From assembly GCF_900104385.1 (NCBI RefSeq), contig NZ_FNJA01000004.1, positions 62,001 through 126,000 on the forward strand: 64,000 nt of DNA. Reading direction: 5' to 3'. The notes under the pieces are model-generated. The model searched no databases and was not told the origin of the DNA. It saw only the letters and a list, made by a program, of their open reading frames with translations. The stretch comes from Rhodoferax sp. OV413. Lineage in GTDB: Bacteria > Pseudomonadota > Gammaproteobacteria > Burkholderiales > Burkholderiaceae_C. Position numbers and translations under genes: made by a program. Of the stretch, positions 46,485 to 55,473 are shown piece by piece (positions within the stretch are counted from its first letter, which is position 1; every line of letters starts with the position of its first letter).

Positions 46485-49427
46485 ATGGCGGCGCACCTCA
46501 CCCACCCCCTGATACCTTGTACAGGCACGCCCCTGCACTTCAGTTACGACGGCCAGGCTGTGCCGGCCTTGGAGGGCGAAACCATTGCCGCCGCGCTGGC
46601 CGCCAGCGGTATCCAGGCCCTGCGCCACACCCGAGATGGCCAGCGGCGCGGCCTCTACTGCGGCATGGGGGCCTGCCATGAATGCCTGGTCACCGTGGAC
46701 GGCCTGGCCAGCCAGCGCGCCTGCATGACCAAGGTGCAAACCGGCCAAGTCGTGCAATCCGCCCCGTATCCAGTCACACAAATCAACCTCCAACTGCAAC
46801 CGCTGGCACCGCCACCAGATGCAGAGCCGACCACCATAGCGGTGGATGTACTGGTCATTGGCGCCGGCCCCGCAGGCTTGTCTGCCGCCATCGCGGCACG
46901 CAAAAGCGGTGCCAGCGTCACCGTGCTGGACGAGCGGCTGCAGACGGGTGGGCAGTTTTACAAGCCGCTGGCGCCCTCGCACCAAGCCAACCAACCGTCT
47001 GATAAGCAGTTCGCCGGTGGTATTGCGCTGACCCGTGAGGCGCAGGCGGTCGGGGTGGATATCCGGCAAAGTACCCAGGTATGGGCTGCGTTCTCGGCCA
47101 ACGAGGTGGGCGTACTCATCGAAGGCCGCGCCACCGTGTTCCATTGCAAACAGCTGGTGATTGCGCCGGGTGCGTATGAGCGGCCCGTGTCCTTTCCAGG
47201 CTGGACCTTGCCGGGTGTGATGACAACCGGCGCGGGCCAGACCCTGGCCCGCGCCTACCGTGTAGCGCCTGGCCAGCGCGTAGTCATCGCCGGCAACGGC
47301 CCCTTGAACCTGCAACTTGCGGCCGAATTGCTCACAGGGGGTGTAGAGGTGCTGGCCGTGCTGGAAAGCGCCCCCAAGCCGGGCCTGTCGCAATGGCGCG
47401 AGCTACTGCGGGCCGGCCGCACCGGGCCGGACTTGCTACTAGACGGTGCCCGCTACCTGGCGCTACTGCGCCGCCATGGCGTTCCGGTGCTATGGGGCCA
47501 CGCGGTGGTCGCGGCCCGGGGCCAGGACAGCCTGCACAGCGTGCAGGTGGCACGGCTCGATGCGCAGGGCCAGGCCGTAGCCGGCAGCGAACAGCTATTC
47601 AAGGCCGACGCCCTGTGCGTGGGCTACGGCTTTATTCCCAACACCGAACTTGCGCGCATGCTGGGCTGCCAGCACCAGTTTGTCGCACGCCACCTGGGCT
47701 ACCTGGCCACGGTGACCGATGACGACGGGCGTACCAGCATCCCCGGTGTGTTTGTGGTGGGCGACGGTGCCGACCTGGGTGGTTCGCGCGTAGCGCTGGC
47801 GCGCGGTAGCCTGGCAGGATGCGCCGCTGCACGCCAGTTAGGCCATGCCACGCCAGCAAACAGCCTGCAGACGCTGCACCGGGCATTGGACTTCCAGCGC
47901 GCAATCTGGTCGCTCTACCAGGCGCCGCCGGTCAACCTACAGCAGGTGCCCGACGAGACCTTGCTATGCCGCTGCGAAGACATCACATTTGGCTCGGTGC
48001 GCGCCCAGATTGCGGCAGGCCGCGACACCCTGGCCGCCATCAAGCGCAATACCCGCCTGGGCATGGGCCGGTGCCAGGGCCGCTACTGCGCCAACGTGGC
48101 GGCGCGCCTGGTGCACGAAATCACCGGCCGGCCCCACAGCGTGGAACAGTACTTTGCCCCGCGCGCACCGACCCGGCCCGTGCCTGCGGGTGCCCTGGGC
48201 TTCGAAAAGCCGGAATGGGGAGGCCACCGCCCGGCCATTACGCCCAATCTGGCCCGTCCTGTAGAAGCCGCACCGCTGGCGGAGCAAAAAACCGATGTAC
48301 TGGTGGTTGGCGGCGGTGTGCTGGGGGCCAACCTCGCCTACTTTCTGGCACGCGCAGGCCAAGATGTACTGGTGGTGGACCGCGACGACCTTAACCTGCA
48401 GGCCTCCGGCGCCAACGCGGGCAGCCTGCACGTGCAACTGCTCTCGTTCGACTTTGGCGCCAAGGCACAGGAAGGCGGTGGCCCGGCCGCCGCCACCCTG
48501 CCGCTGGGGCCGCTGTCGGTCCAGCTGTGGCAGCAGATCCAGGAAGACTGCGGCGAAGACCTGGAAGTCAAGATCACCGGCGGCCTAATGGTGGCCGACA
48601 GCGCCCAAGGCATGGCGTTCCTACAAGCCAAGGCGGCGCTGGAGCGCAGCCACGGCATAGAAGCCCATGTGGTGGACGGCCACGAGCTGCGCCGCCTGTC
48701 CCCGGCCTTGTCGCCTAACCTACTGGGCGCCGAATGGTGCCCGATGGAAGGCAAGATCAACCCCTTGCGCGCCACCTATGCGGTGGCAGCCCAGGCGATG
48801 CAGCGCGGCGCCCGCTTCCTCCGCGGCTGCAACGTGGAGCGGATCGAGCGCCACGTCGGCGATGGCGCGGGCTTCAGCGTGCACACCTCGCGCGGCACGA
48901 TACGCGCCGGCCGCATCGTCAACGCCAGCGGCGCCTGGTCCAGTGCCGTGGGTACGATGCTGGGGGTCAAAGTGCCGGTCAAAGGCGCGCCGCTGCAGAT
49001 GATCGTGACCGAGCCGGCACCGCCCTTGGTCAGTCACCTGATTGCCCACGCCGACCGCCACCTCAGCATGAAGCAGGCGGCCACCGGCGGACTCATCATC
49101 GGCGGCGGCTGGTCCGCGGCGTTTGACGCCAGCATGCGCCTGAACCACGCCGAGCGCAGCAGCATCGAAGGCAATCTGTGGGTGGCCAACCAGGTACTGC
49201 CCGCCCTGTCCGGCCTGCATATGGTGCGCTGCTGGGCCGGCATGAATGTCAATATCGACGGCGCCCCCATCCTGGGCGAGGTACCCGGCGTGCCGGGTTT
49301 CTTCAACGCCGTCACCTCGAACGGCTACACGCTGGCACCGATCACCGCCAGCCTGGTGACCGACCTGCTGGTACGCGGGCGTACCGACATCGACATCCAA
49401 CCCTATCGCATCGAACGTTTCAACTAA
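46485..49427 (+). CDS. Tripartite fused FAD/2Fe-2S amino acid (opine/D-amino acid) dehydrogenase
   Basis: 980 residues holding three enzyme subunits in one chain. Residues 1-105: 2Fe-2S ferredoxin domain with Cys59, 64, 67 and 80 (HcnA-like). About 118-560: FAD/NAD(P)-type oxidoreductase starting VLVIGAGPAG, ending in a BFD-type 2Fe-2S site (LCRCEDITF and GRCQGRYC), HcnB/OoxA-like. About 600-975: DAO-type flavoprotein starting DVLVVGGGVLGAN, HcnC/OoxB-like. Separate subunits of this kind oxidise glycine, opines or D-hydroxyproline and pass electrons to the respiratory chain. Substrate here unknown. ATG 46485 has no strong ribosome binding site. Confidence 0.9.
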   Translation: MAAHLTHPLIPCTGTPLHFSYDGQAVPALEGETIAAALAASGIQALRHTRDGQRRGLYCGMGACHECLVTVDGLASQRACMTKVQTGQVVQSAPYPVTQINLQLQPLAPPPDAEPTTIAVDVLVIGAGPAGLSAAIAARKSGASVTVLDERLQTGGQFYKPLAPSHQANQPSDKQFAGGIALTREAQAVGVDIRQSTQVWAAFSANEVGVLIEGRATVFHCKQLVIAPGAYERPVSFPGWTLPGVMTTGAGQTLARAYRVAPGQRVVIAGNGPLNLQLAAELLTGGVEVLAVLESAPKPGLSQWRELLRAGRTGPDLLLDGARYLALLRRHGVPVLWGHAVVAARGQDSLHSVQVARLDAQGQAVAGSEQLFKADALCVGYGFIPNTELARMLGCQHQFVARHLGYLATVTDDDGRTSIPGVFVVGDGADLGGSRVALARGSLAGCAAARQLGHATPANSLQTLHRALDFQRAIWSLYQAPPVNLQQVPDETLLCRCEDITFGSVRAQIAAGRDTLAAIKRNTRLGMGRCQGRYCANVAARLVHEITGRPHSVEQYFAPRAPTRPVPAGALGFEKPEWGGHRPAITPNLARPVEAAPLAEQKTDVLVVGGGVLGANLAYFLARAGQDVLVVDRDDLNLQASGANAGSLHVQLLSFDFGAKAQEGGGPAAATLPLGPLSVQLWQQIQEDCGEDLEVKITGGLMVADSAQGMAFLQAKAALERSHGIEAHVVDGHELRRLSPALSPNLLGAEWCPMEGKINPLRATYAVAAQAMQRGARFLRGCNVERIERHVGDGAGFSVHTSRGTIRAGRIVNASGAWSSAVGTMLGVKVPVKGAPLQMIVTEPAPPLVSHLIAHADRHLSMKQAATGGLIIGGGWSAAFDASMRLNHAERSSIEGNLWVANQVLPALSGLHMVRCWAGMNVNIDGAPILGEVPGVPGFFNAVTSNGYTLAPITASLVTDLLVRGRTDIDIQPYRIERFN

Positions 49428-49431
49428 GCCC

Positions 49432-50691
49432 ATGACAAGCATGACAAACCAGACCCCAGCATCCGCCAAAGACGCCATGCGTGGCTTCATAGAGCAGCAT
49501 TTTGACGAACAGGTCCACGCCCTCGCCCGCCTGGTGCAATGTCCGTCCGACAACCCGCCCGGCGACTGCACACCGCATGCGCTGGTCACGGCGCAGTGGC
49601 TCACCGAGATGGGCTTTGCGGTGGAGCAGCACGTGGTGCCACAGGCCCTGGCGCAGCAGCACGGCATGCACAGCGTCACCAATCTGATCGTGCGCGAAAA
49701 GTTTGGCGACGGCGGCCCAGTAATAGCCATGAACGCCCATGGCGATGTAGTCCCACCTGGCGAGGGCTGGAGCGCCAGCCCCTACAGCGGTGAGGTCCGC
49801 GACGGCTGGCTGTATGGCCGCGGCGCAGCCGTGTCCAAGTCGGACTTCACCACCTACGCCTACGCCTTGCGCGCGCTGAAATCCCTCTCCGGCGTGGCAC
49901 TCAAGGGCCAGGTGGAGCTGCACTTCACCTACGACGAAGAAACCGGCGGCATGACCGGCCCGCACTGGATACTGCAGCAAGGCCTGTCCAAGCCCGACTA
50001 CGTGCTGTCGGCGGCCTTCTCGCACCATGTGGTGACCGCGCACAACGGCTGCCTGCACCTGGAAATCACCCTGCGCGGCCGGTCCGCCCACGCCGCCTGG
50101 CCCGAAACCGGGCACGACGCCATCGAGGCCAGTGTGCCGCTGCTGGCTGCGCTCTACCGCTACCGCGACAGCCTGGCCGATCGCCCGTCCAGCACCCCCG
50201 GCATCACACACCCCACTCTGGTGGTCGGGCTGGTCAAGGGCGGAATAAATACCAATGTCGTAGCCGATACGCTGACCCTGCGCATAGACCGCCGTATCGT
50301 TCCCGAGGAAGTGCCGGAGCAGGTCGAAGCCGAGCTGCGCGAGGTGATTGCCGCATCGGTACGCCTGCTCGCCGGCATCCAGGTCGAGGTCACGCAAATC
50401 CTGCTGGCCCGGCCGTTCAAACCCGTGGCCGGCGCGCAGGCCCTCACCGATCTGGTTTGCCGCGAAGGCAGCGCCGTGCTGGGCACACCGGTGACACCGA
50501 TAGGCGTGCCGCTGTACACCGATGCCCGGCTCTACTGCGAAGCCGGCATTCCCACCGTGATGTACGGCGCCGGCCCGGCCACGCTACTGGCGGCCAACGG
50601 CCACCGCGCCGATGAGCGGGTGCCGCTGCTGGAACTGCAGCAGGCCACGCAGGTGGTGGCCAACGTCCTGCTAGAACTGCTGACCGGCTGA
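49432..50691 (+). CDS. M20-family hydrolase (ArgE/DapE-like) with altered metal site
   Basis: 419 residues, 4 nt after the fused dehydrogenase. M20 layout: [18 protein letters not shown] and the late His in NGHRADERV are conserved. The usual GRGAxDMK, whose Asp bridges the two metals, reads GRGAAVSKS (Val134), and the GEP-type Glu is missing (LSAAFSHHV). Either one metal is bound, or nearby His residues substitute. Canonical members cleave N-acyl or N-carbamoyl amino acids. In this locus it probably acts on an amide after the hydantoinase-type step. Confidence 0.85.
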   Translation: MTSMTNQTPASAKDAMRGFIEQHFDEQVHALARLVQCPSDNPPGDCTPHALVTAQWLTEMGFAVEQHVVPQALAQQHGMHSVTNLIVREKFGDGGPVIAMNAHGDVVPPGEGWSASPYSGEVRDGWLYGRGAAVSKSDFTTYAYALRALKSLSGVALKGQVELHFTYDEETGGMTGPHWILQQGLSKPDYVLSAAFSHHVVTAHNGCLHLEITLRGRSAHAAWPETGHDAIEASVPLLAALYRYRDSLADRPSSTPGITHPTLVVGLVKGGINTNVVADTLTLRIDRRIVPEEVPEQVEAELREVIAASVRLLAGIQVEVTQILLARPFKPVAGAQALTDLVCREGSAVLGTPVTPIGVPLYTDARLYCEAGIPTVMYGAGPATLLAANGHRADERVPLLELQQATQVVANVLLELLTG

Positions 50692-50732
50692 AGCCGCACC
50701 GCAAGCCACTCAACCGCACAAAAGGTACTCAA

Positions 50733-51467
50733 ATGATCAACATCAACAATGTCAGCAAATGGTATGGCAGCTTCCAGGTGCTGACCGACTGCAGCACCCA
50801 GATCCGCAAGGGCGAAGTGGTGGTGGTGTGCGGCCCGTCGGGCTCGGGCAAATCCACCCTCATCAAGTGCGTCAATGCGCTAGAGTCGATCCAGCAAGGC
50901 GACATCGTGGTGGACGGTATGTCGGTCACCGATCCGAAGATCAACCTCAACCAGCTGCGCTCGCGCGTCGGCATGGTGTTCCAGCATTTCGAGCTGTTCC
51001 CGCACCTGTCGATCACCGAGAACCTCACCTTGCCGCAGATCCGGGTGCTCAAACGCAGCCAGAGCGAAGCCCGGCACAAGGCCCTGGGCTTGCTGGAGCG
51101 CGTCGGCCTGTCGGCCCATGCGCACAAATATCCGGCCCAGCTCTCGGGTGGTCAGCAGCAACGGGTGGCGATTGCCCGGGCCCTGGCCATGGACCCGATT
51201 GCCATGCTGTTTGATGAACCCACCTCGGCGCTGGACCCCGAGATGGTCAACGAAGTACTCGACGTGATGGTGCAGCTAGCCCGCGATGGCATGACCATGA
51301 TGTGCGTGACCCACGAAATGGGCTTTGCACGCAAGGTGGCGCACCGCGTCATCTTCATGGACCGCGGCGCGATTGTGGAGGACTGCGACAAGGAGTCGTT
51401 CTTTGGCAGCCCCCACGCCCGCAGCGAACGGGCACAGCAGTTTCTATCCAAGATTCTTCAACACTGA
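50733..51467 (+). CDS. Polar amino acid ABC transporter ATPase (GlnQ/HisP-like)
   Basis: 244 residues. Walker [11 protein letters not shown]-loop [11 protein letters not shown], signature [13 protein letters not shown], Walker [14 protein letters not shown] and switch His in VTHEMGFA. It closes the rightward operon and is the only such ATPase in the locus, so it should power the permease and receptor encoded on the leftward arm. It ends 4 nt from the convergent Bug receptor gene. Confidence 0.94.
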   Translation: MININNVSKWYGSFQVLTDCSTQIRKGEVVVVCGPSGSGKSTLIKCVNALESIQQGDIVVDGMSVTDPKINLNQLRSRVGMVFQHFELFPHLSITENLTLPQIRVLKRSQSEARHKALGLLERVGLSAHAHKYPAQLSGGQQQRVAIARALAMDPIAMLFDEPTSALDPEMVNEVLDVMVQLARDGMTMMCVTHEMGFARKVAHRVIFMDRGAIVEDCDKESFFGSPHARSERAQQFLSKILQH

Positions 51468-51471
51468 AATC

Positions 51472-52464
51472 TCAATCAGCCTTGATATTGGCGGTCTTGA
51501 TCACCTTGCCGTACTTGGCGAACTCGGTCTGGGTGAAGGCGCCCAGCTCCTGTGCCGAGCCGTAAGCCGGCTTCACCGCCAGGGACTTGAGCTTGCTGTC
51601 TACCTCGGGCATGGCCATCACCTTGCCCAGGTCGGCGCTCAGGCGGGCCAGCACGTCGGCCGGGGTTTTGGCCGGGGCGTACAGCGCGTACCAGGCCTGC
51701 ACCTCGAAGCCGGGGTAGCCGGCTTCGGCAAAGGTCGGCACGTTGGGCAGATCGGGCAAGCGGGTCGGTGAGGACACGGCAATCGCGCGGATCTTGTCGC
51801 CCTTGATCATCGGCATGGCGGCGGTGGTGGTGTCAAAAATCACCGCCAGGCGGCCGCCGATCAGGTCCATGGTGTGCGCATTGCCGCCCTTGTAGGGCAC
51901 ATGCGTGACGTTCACCCCGGCGGCCTGCGAAAACAGCTCGCCCGCCAGATGCAGCGGCGAGCCATTGCCGGCCGATCCGTACATCACATCGCCCGGGTGC
52001 TTCTTGGCCTCGTCTACCAGCGACTTCAGGCTGGTGTAGGGCGACTCCTTGTTCACCGTGGCGACGATGGGGGCCACGCCGATCAGGCCGATGGGCGCAA
52101 AGTCTTTCAGCGCGTCGTAGCCGGGGTTGGCGATTAGGTGCGGGCTGACGGCATTGCTGGCCAGCGAACCCAGCAAGATGGTGTAGCCGTCGGCCGGCGC
52201 GCGGGCCGCCAGCGCCGCGCCAATGGTGGTGCCGGCACCTGGACGGTTGTCGATCACCACCGGCTGGCCCAGGGTCTCGGCCAGCTTCTGGCCGATCAAA
52301 CGACCCACCGCATCGTTGGCACCGCCCGCCGGGTACGGCACGATCAGGGTCACCGGTTTGTTCGGGTAGGCCTGCGCCTGGGCCAGAGCGGGCAGGCAGG
52401 CGGCGGCAGCCAGGGCGACCGCAGTGAGTACGGTGCGGCGGGAAGGGATACGGTTTGCAAACAT
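51472..52464 (-). CDS. Bug-family (tripartite tricarboxylate transporter type) periplasmic receptor
   Basis: 330 residues from ATG 52464, GGAGA upstream. Signal peptide about 1-30 (ALAQAQA). Bug family features: YPNKPVTLIVPYPAGGAND, GAGTTIGA and GSAGNGSPLHLAGELF. These receptors bind carboxylates for TctAB membrane partners, absent here, so it is one of the many orphan Bug proteins of betaproteobacteria. Being divergent from an acid-sugar operon with shared inverted repeats, it probably binds that sugar acid. Confidence 0.92.
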   Translation of the reverse strand: MFANRIPSRRTVLTAVALAAAACLPALAQAQAYPNKPVTLIVPYPAGGANDAVGRLIGQKLAETLGQPVVIDNRPGAGTTIGAALAARAPADGYTILLGSLASNAVSPHLIANPGYDALKDFAPIGLIGVAPIVATVNKESPYTSLKSLVDEAKKHPGDVMYGSAGNGSPLHLAGELFSQAAGVNVTHVPYKGGNAHTMDLIGGRLAVIFDTTTAAMPMIKGDKIRAIAVSSPTRLPDLPNVPTFAEAGYPGFEVQAWYALYAPAKTPADVLARLSADLGKVMAMPEVDSKLKSLAVKPAYGSAQELGAFTQTEFAKYGKVIKTANIKAD

Positions 52465-52496
52465 GGGCGTTGTCTCCGGTGTGTAGGTTTTTGGTC

Positions 52497-52595
52497 TGTT
52501 GCAAACGGCCATCTTGCAACATGCTTCAAATTCTTTCACAATCTACCAAATACAATCAAGATAAATTTCCATCATTCACCCATTCATTGGTGAAT
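52497..52595. promoter_or_regulatory. Two perfect inverted repeats between Bug receptor and DeoR genes
   Basis: Repeat 1: TGTTGCAA (52497-52504), 9-nt spacer, TTGCAACA (52514-52521). Repeat 2: ATTCACC (52574-52580), 8-nt spacer, GGTGAAT (52589-52595), ending 18 nt before the DeoR start. One near each divergent gene; they differ in sequence, so they may bind different proteins. DeoR is the obvious candidate for repeat 2. Confidence 0.6.
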
Positions 52596-52613
52596 ACCCT
52601 ATCAAAAGCTACC

Positions 52614-53423
52614 ATGACCAGCCCCCAAGCACTCGCCATCGTCACCCTGCTGCCCAGCCAGCGGCGCGACCGCATCGTGGACTTTTTGCGCCGCCATGGC
52701 GCGGTGACCCTGCAGCAACTGGCCCAGGCCATGGACGCGTCGGTCTCCACCCTTCGCCGCGACCTGGATGCGCTGGAAGCCGATGGCGTGCTGGACCGCA
52801 CCCACGGCGGCGCGCTACTGCGCCAGCAGCACTACAGCACTTTTGAGCCCGACCCGGTGGCCGCAGCCGAGCTGTCGCCACGTGAAAAGCGCGCCATTGG
52901 CTATGCCGCGGCAGCCGAGCTGGAACCCGGCCAGAGCGTGATCTTCGACAGCGGCACGACGGTAATGGAAGCCGCCCGCGCCGTGCTGGAGCGCCGCATC
53001 CCCCTGGTCGCCGTGACCAACGACCTGGCCATCGCCCAACTGCTGGGCAGCAGCCCGCAGATCCGCGTGCATGTGCTGGGCGGCGTGCTGCGCGCGGGCA
53101 GCAATACCTTGATGGGCGACGAGGTGGTGAGTGGCGCCCGCCACATCCGCGCCGACGTGCTGCTGATGGGCGCGCATGCGGTCACCGACGGCATGCTGTC
53201 GGAAACCGAACCCGAGGTCGCCGCGGTGAAGCGCGCGCTGATGCAGGCCGCCCACAGCAAGCGCCTGCTGGTCGACAGCTCCAAGTTCCGCCCGCGCGCC
53301 TTCATGGGCATCTGCGCGCTGGCCGAGTTCGACGCCGTGATCACCGATACCGGCCTGCCCACCGTGGAAGCGGAGGCACTGGCAAAAGCCGGGCTGAAGC
53401 TGACCCAGGTATCGGTGGCATGA
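52614..53423 (+). CDS. DeoR-family transcriptional regulator
   Basis: 269 residues from ATG 52614. N-terminal helix-turn-helix: RRDRIVDFLRRHGAVT, then MDASVSTLRRDLDALEADG. The DeoRC effector domain has the sugar-phosphate isomerase-like pattern IFDSGTTVMEAAR near residue 111 and HVLGGVLRAG. Such regulators sense sugar phosphates. It is coupled by ATGA to the DUF1537 kinase and probably represses the operon and the divergent receptor gene. Confidence 0.93.
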   Translation: MTSPQALAIVTLLPSQRRDRIVDFLRRHGAVTLQQLAQAMDASVSTLRRDLDALEADGVLDRTHGGALLRQQHYSTFEPDPVAAAELSPREKRAIGYAAAAELEPGQSVIFDSGTTVMEAARAVLERRIPLVAVTNDLAIAQLLGSSPQIRVHVLGGVLRAGSNTLMGDEVVSGARHIRADVLLMGAHAVTDGMLSETEPEVAAVKRALMQAAHSKRLLVDSSKFRPRAFMGICALAEFDAVITDTGLPTVEAEALAKAGLKLTQVSVA

Positions 53424-54451
53424 AGCATTGGCGCATCCTGGCAGACGACCTGACCGGCGCACTGGACACGGCGGCGGCCTTTTGCGGTGCGCAGGAAGTG
53501 CCGGTGTTTCTGCAGCCCACTGCATCCAGTACCCCGGTCCAGGCCTGGGCCACCGGCAGCCGCGATCTGCCTGCAGACGCCCTGCCCGGCAGGCTGCAGG
53601 CCTGCCTGCCCTGGCTGGCCCAGCCCGGCCATGGCGCGTTCAAAAAGGTCGACAGCCTGCTGCGCGGCAACAGCTTTGCCGAAGTCGCCTGGCTGCTGCA
53701 GCACGGCGGCTTTGCGGGTGTGGTGTTCGCCCCGGCCTTCCCCGCACAGGGCCGGTTTACCCGCAACGGCCAGCACTGGGTGGGTACGCCACACCAGCCC
53801 GGCCTAGCGCATAACGCCATCGCGGTGCGCGAAGCGTTTGCTGCCCTGGGCGTGCCGGTGCGCCTAGGTGACGACTTCAGCGCCGGCGGCCTGCTGGTGC
53901 CCGATGTGCGCACCGATGCCGACCTGGCCCGGCTCGCCCAGCATAGCCAGCAGGCCCCCGATTGGCTGTGGTGCGGCAGCGCCGGCCTGGCTTGGGCACT
54001 GGCACGGCAATGGGGCTGCGCACCCGCGGCAGCCGCCGCGCCGCGCCCGGGTCTGACGCATATCGTCACCGCCAGCCGACACCCGGTGCTGCGCGCGCAA
54101 CTGGCAGCCATCAGCAGCGCCGCGCTGCACGACCTGGCCAGCCCCCAGCCCCTGTCTGCCGCAGAGGCCCAGGCCCAGCTGCAGCAGCGCAGCCAGGCCC
54201 TGGTGCACGCCCTGCCCTGCCCCGACAACCTGGTAGTGGTCGGCGGCGACAGCCTGCTGGCCCTTTGCCAGGCCGCTGGCGCGCTGGGCCTGCATGCCAG
54301 CGCCAGCCCGCGCCCCGGCTGGGGCCGGGCCCAGCTGCAAGGCGGCCTGTGGCACGGCGCCACTGTGTACTCCCGCTCCGGCGCCTTTGGCGCGCCGGAC
54401 GATTTATCCGCCCTACTTGCCAGCTTGACCGAAAAGGAAACCACCCCATGA
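53420..54451 (+). CDS. DUF1537-family acid-sugar kinase (OtnK/DtnK-like)
   Basis: 343 residues, shorter than the usual 400 or more but with both ends intact: ADDLTGALDTAAAF at the N-terminus, FKKVDSLLRGN near residue 74, VVGGDSLLAL and the C-terminal SGAFG. The family phosphorylates four-carbon sugar acids such as threonate and erythronate at O4. It is coupled by ATGA to both neighbours. With pdxA2 next, D-threonate is the simplest substrate guess. Confidence 0.88.
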   Translation: MKHWRILADDLTGALDTAAAFCGAQEVPVFLQPTASSTPVQAWATGSRDLPADALPGRLQACLPWLAQPGHGAFKKVDSLLRGNSFAEVAWLLQHGGFAGVVFAPAFPAQGRFTRNGQHWVGTPHQPGLAHNAIAVREAFAALGVPVRLGDDFSAGGLLVPDVRTDADLARLAQHSQQAPDWLWCGSAGLAWALARQWGCAPAAAAAPRPGLTHIVTASRHPVLRAQLAAISSAALHDLASPQPLSAAEAQAQLQQRSQALVHALPCPDNLVVVGGDSLLALCQAAGALGLHASASPRPGWGRAQLQGGLWHGATVYSRSGAFGAPDDLSALLASLTEKETTP

Positions 54452-55473
54452 GCAAACCCATACGCCTGGCCCTGACCATGGGCGACCCGGCCGGCATAGG
54501 CCCCGAGATCATCGTCAAGGCCGCGCACCAGATGCGCGACCTGGTGCAGCAAGGCCGGGTCGAGCTGCAGGTATTCGGCTGCGCTGCTGCCCTGCAGCGC
54601 GCCACCCAGTTGCTGCAGCTGGATGCGGCGCCGCTGCACATGGTCGACGTGGGCCCGGTAGACGGCCCCATGCCGGTGGGCCAGGTGTCGGCCGCCGCCG
54701 GTAAGTGGTCGTACCTGGCGGTGGAACGCGCGGTGCAGCTGACCCAGGCCGGCAAGATCGACGCCATCGTCACCGCGCCGCTGTGCAAGGAGGCACTGCA
54801 CCTGGCCGGCTATCCGTTCGAAGGCCATACCGAAATGCTGGCCCACCTGACCGGCATGCGCGACGGCGTGATGATGCTGGCCCACGGCGGCATGCGCGTC
54901 AGCCATGTGTCGACCCACTGCCCCTTGTCCGAAGTGCCGAAACGCCTGACACCCGTGCGTCTGCGCCGGGTGCTGGACGTGACCTTGAACGCGCTGCGTG
55001 CACTTGGCATCGAAAGCCCACGCATCGCCGTGGCGGGCCTGAACCCGCACGCCGGCGAAGGCGGCATTTTGGGCAAGGAAGACGGCGAAATCATCGCCCC
55101 CATCGTCGCCGAATACGCGGCCGCCGGCCACAAGGTCACCGGCCCTTGGGCGGGCGACACGGTGTTCATCAAGCTGCGTGCCGGCCAGTTCGACGCGGTG
55201 GTGGCCATGTTCCACGACCAGGGCCATATTCCGGTGAAGCTGCTGGGCTTTTCCATCGACCCGGCTACCGGGGCCTGGAACGCCGTCAGCGGCGTGAACA
55301 TCACCTTGGGCCTGCCGATTCTGCGCACCTCGGTAGACCACGGCACGGCCTTTGACATTGCCGGCAAAGGCATCGCCAGCGCCGACAGCATGGTCGACGC
55401 CGCCCAGTACGCCATGACCCTGGTCGAAGGATTACGCCGCACCCAACAACAACCCCTGGAGACCTTGGCATGA
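54448..55473 (+). CDS. PdxA2-type 4-phospho-threonate dehydrogenase
   Basis: 341 residues, PdxA family: TMGDPAGIGPEII at the start, metal-site His in GYPFEGHTEML, NPHAGEGG and MFHDQGHIP. Its place after a DUF1537 kinase marks the catabolic PdxA2 subtype, which oxidises and decarboxylates 4-phospho-D-threonate to dihydroxyacetone phosphate, rather than the vitamin B6 enzyme. ATGA overlaps at both ends tie it to the kinase and the SDR. Confidence 0.9.
   Translation: MSKPIRLALTMGDPAGIGPEIIVKAAHQMRDLVQQGRVELQVFGCAAALQRATQLLQLDAAPLHMVDVGPVDGPMPVGQVSAAAGKWSYLAVERAVQLTQAGKIDAIVTAPLCKEALHLAGYPFEGHTEMLAHLTGMRDGVMMLAHGGMRVSHVSTHCPLSEVPKRLTPVRLRRVLDVTLNALRALGIESPRIAVAGLNPHAGEGGILGKEDGEIIAPIVAEYAAAGHKVTGPWAGDTVFIKLRAGQFDAVVAMFHDQGHIPVKLLGFSIDPATGAWNAVSGVNITLGLPILRTSVDHGTAFDIAGKGIASADSMVDAAQYAMTLVEGLRRTQQQPLETLA

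Noticed and set aside
46368-47393. N-terminal extension of the DapA-family protein
   Set aside because: Antisense to the fused dehydrogenase and across the divergent promoter region; the family begins at about ATG 46367.
46485-49427. Sarcosine oxidase alpha subunit
   Set aside because: That protein joins 2Fe-2S and FAD domains to a GcvT-like C-terminus. Here the C-terminus is a DAO flavoprotein and a BFD cluster site is present.
42334-50691. A standard hydantoinase plus carbamoylase pathway
   Set aside because: The ring-opening enzyme fits, but the M20 protein lacks the canonical metal site, no hydantoin racemase or permease is present, and the dehydrogenase and DapA genes are unexplained.
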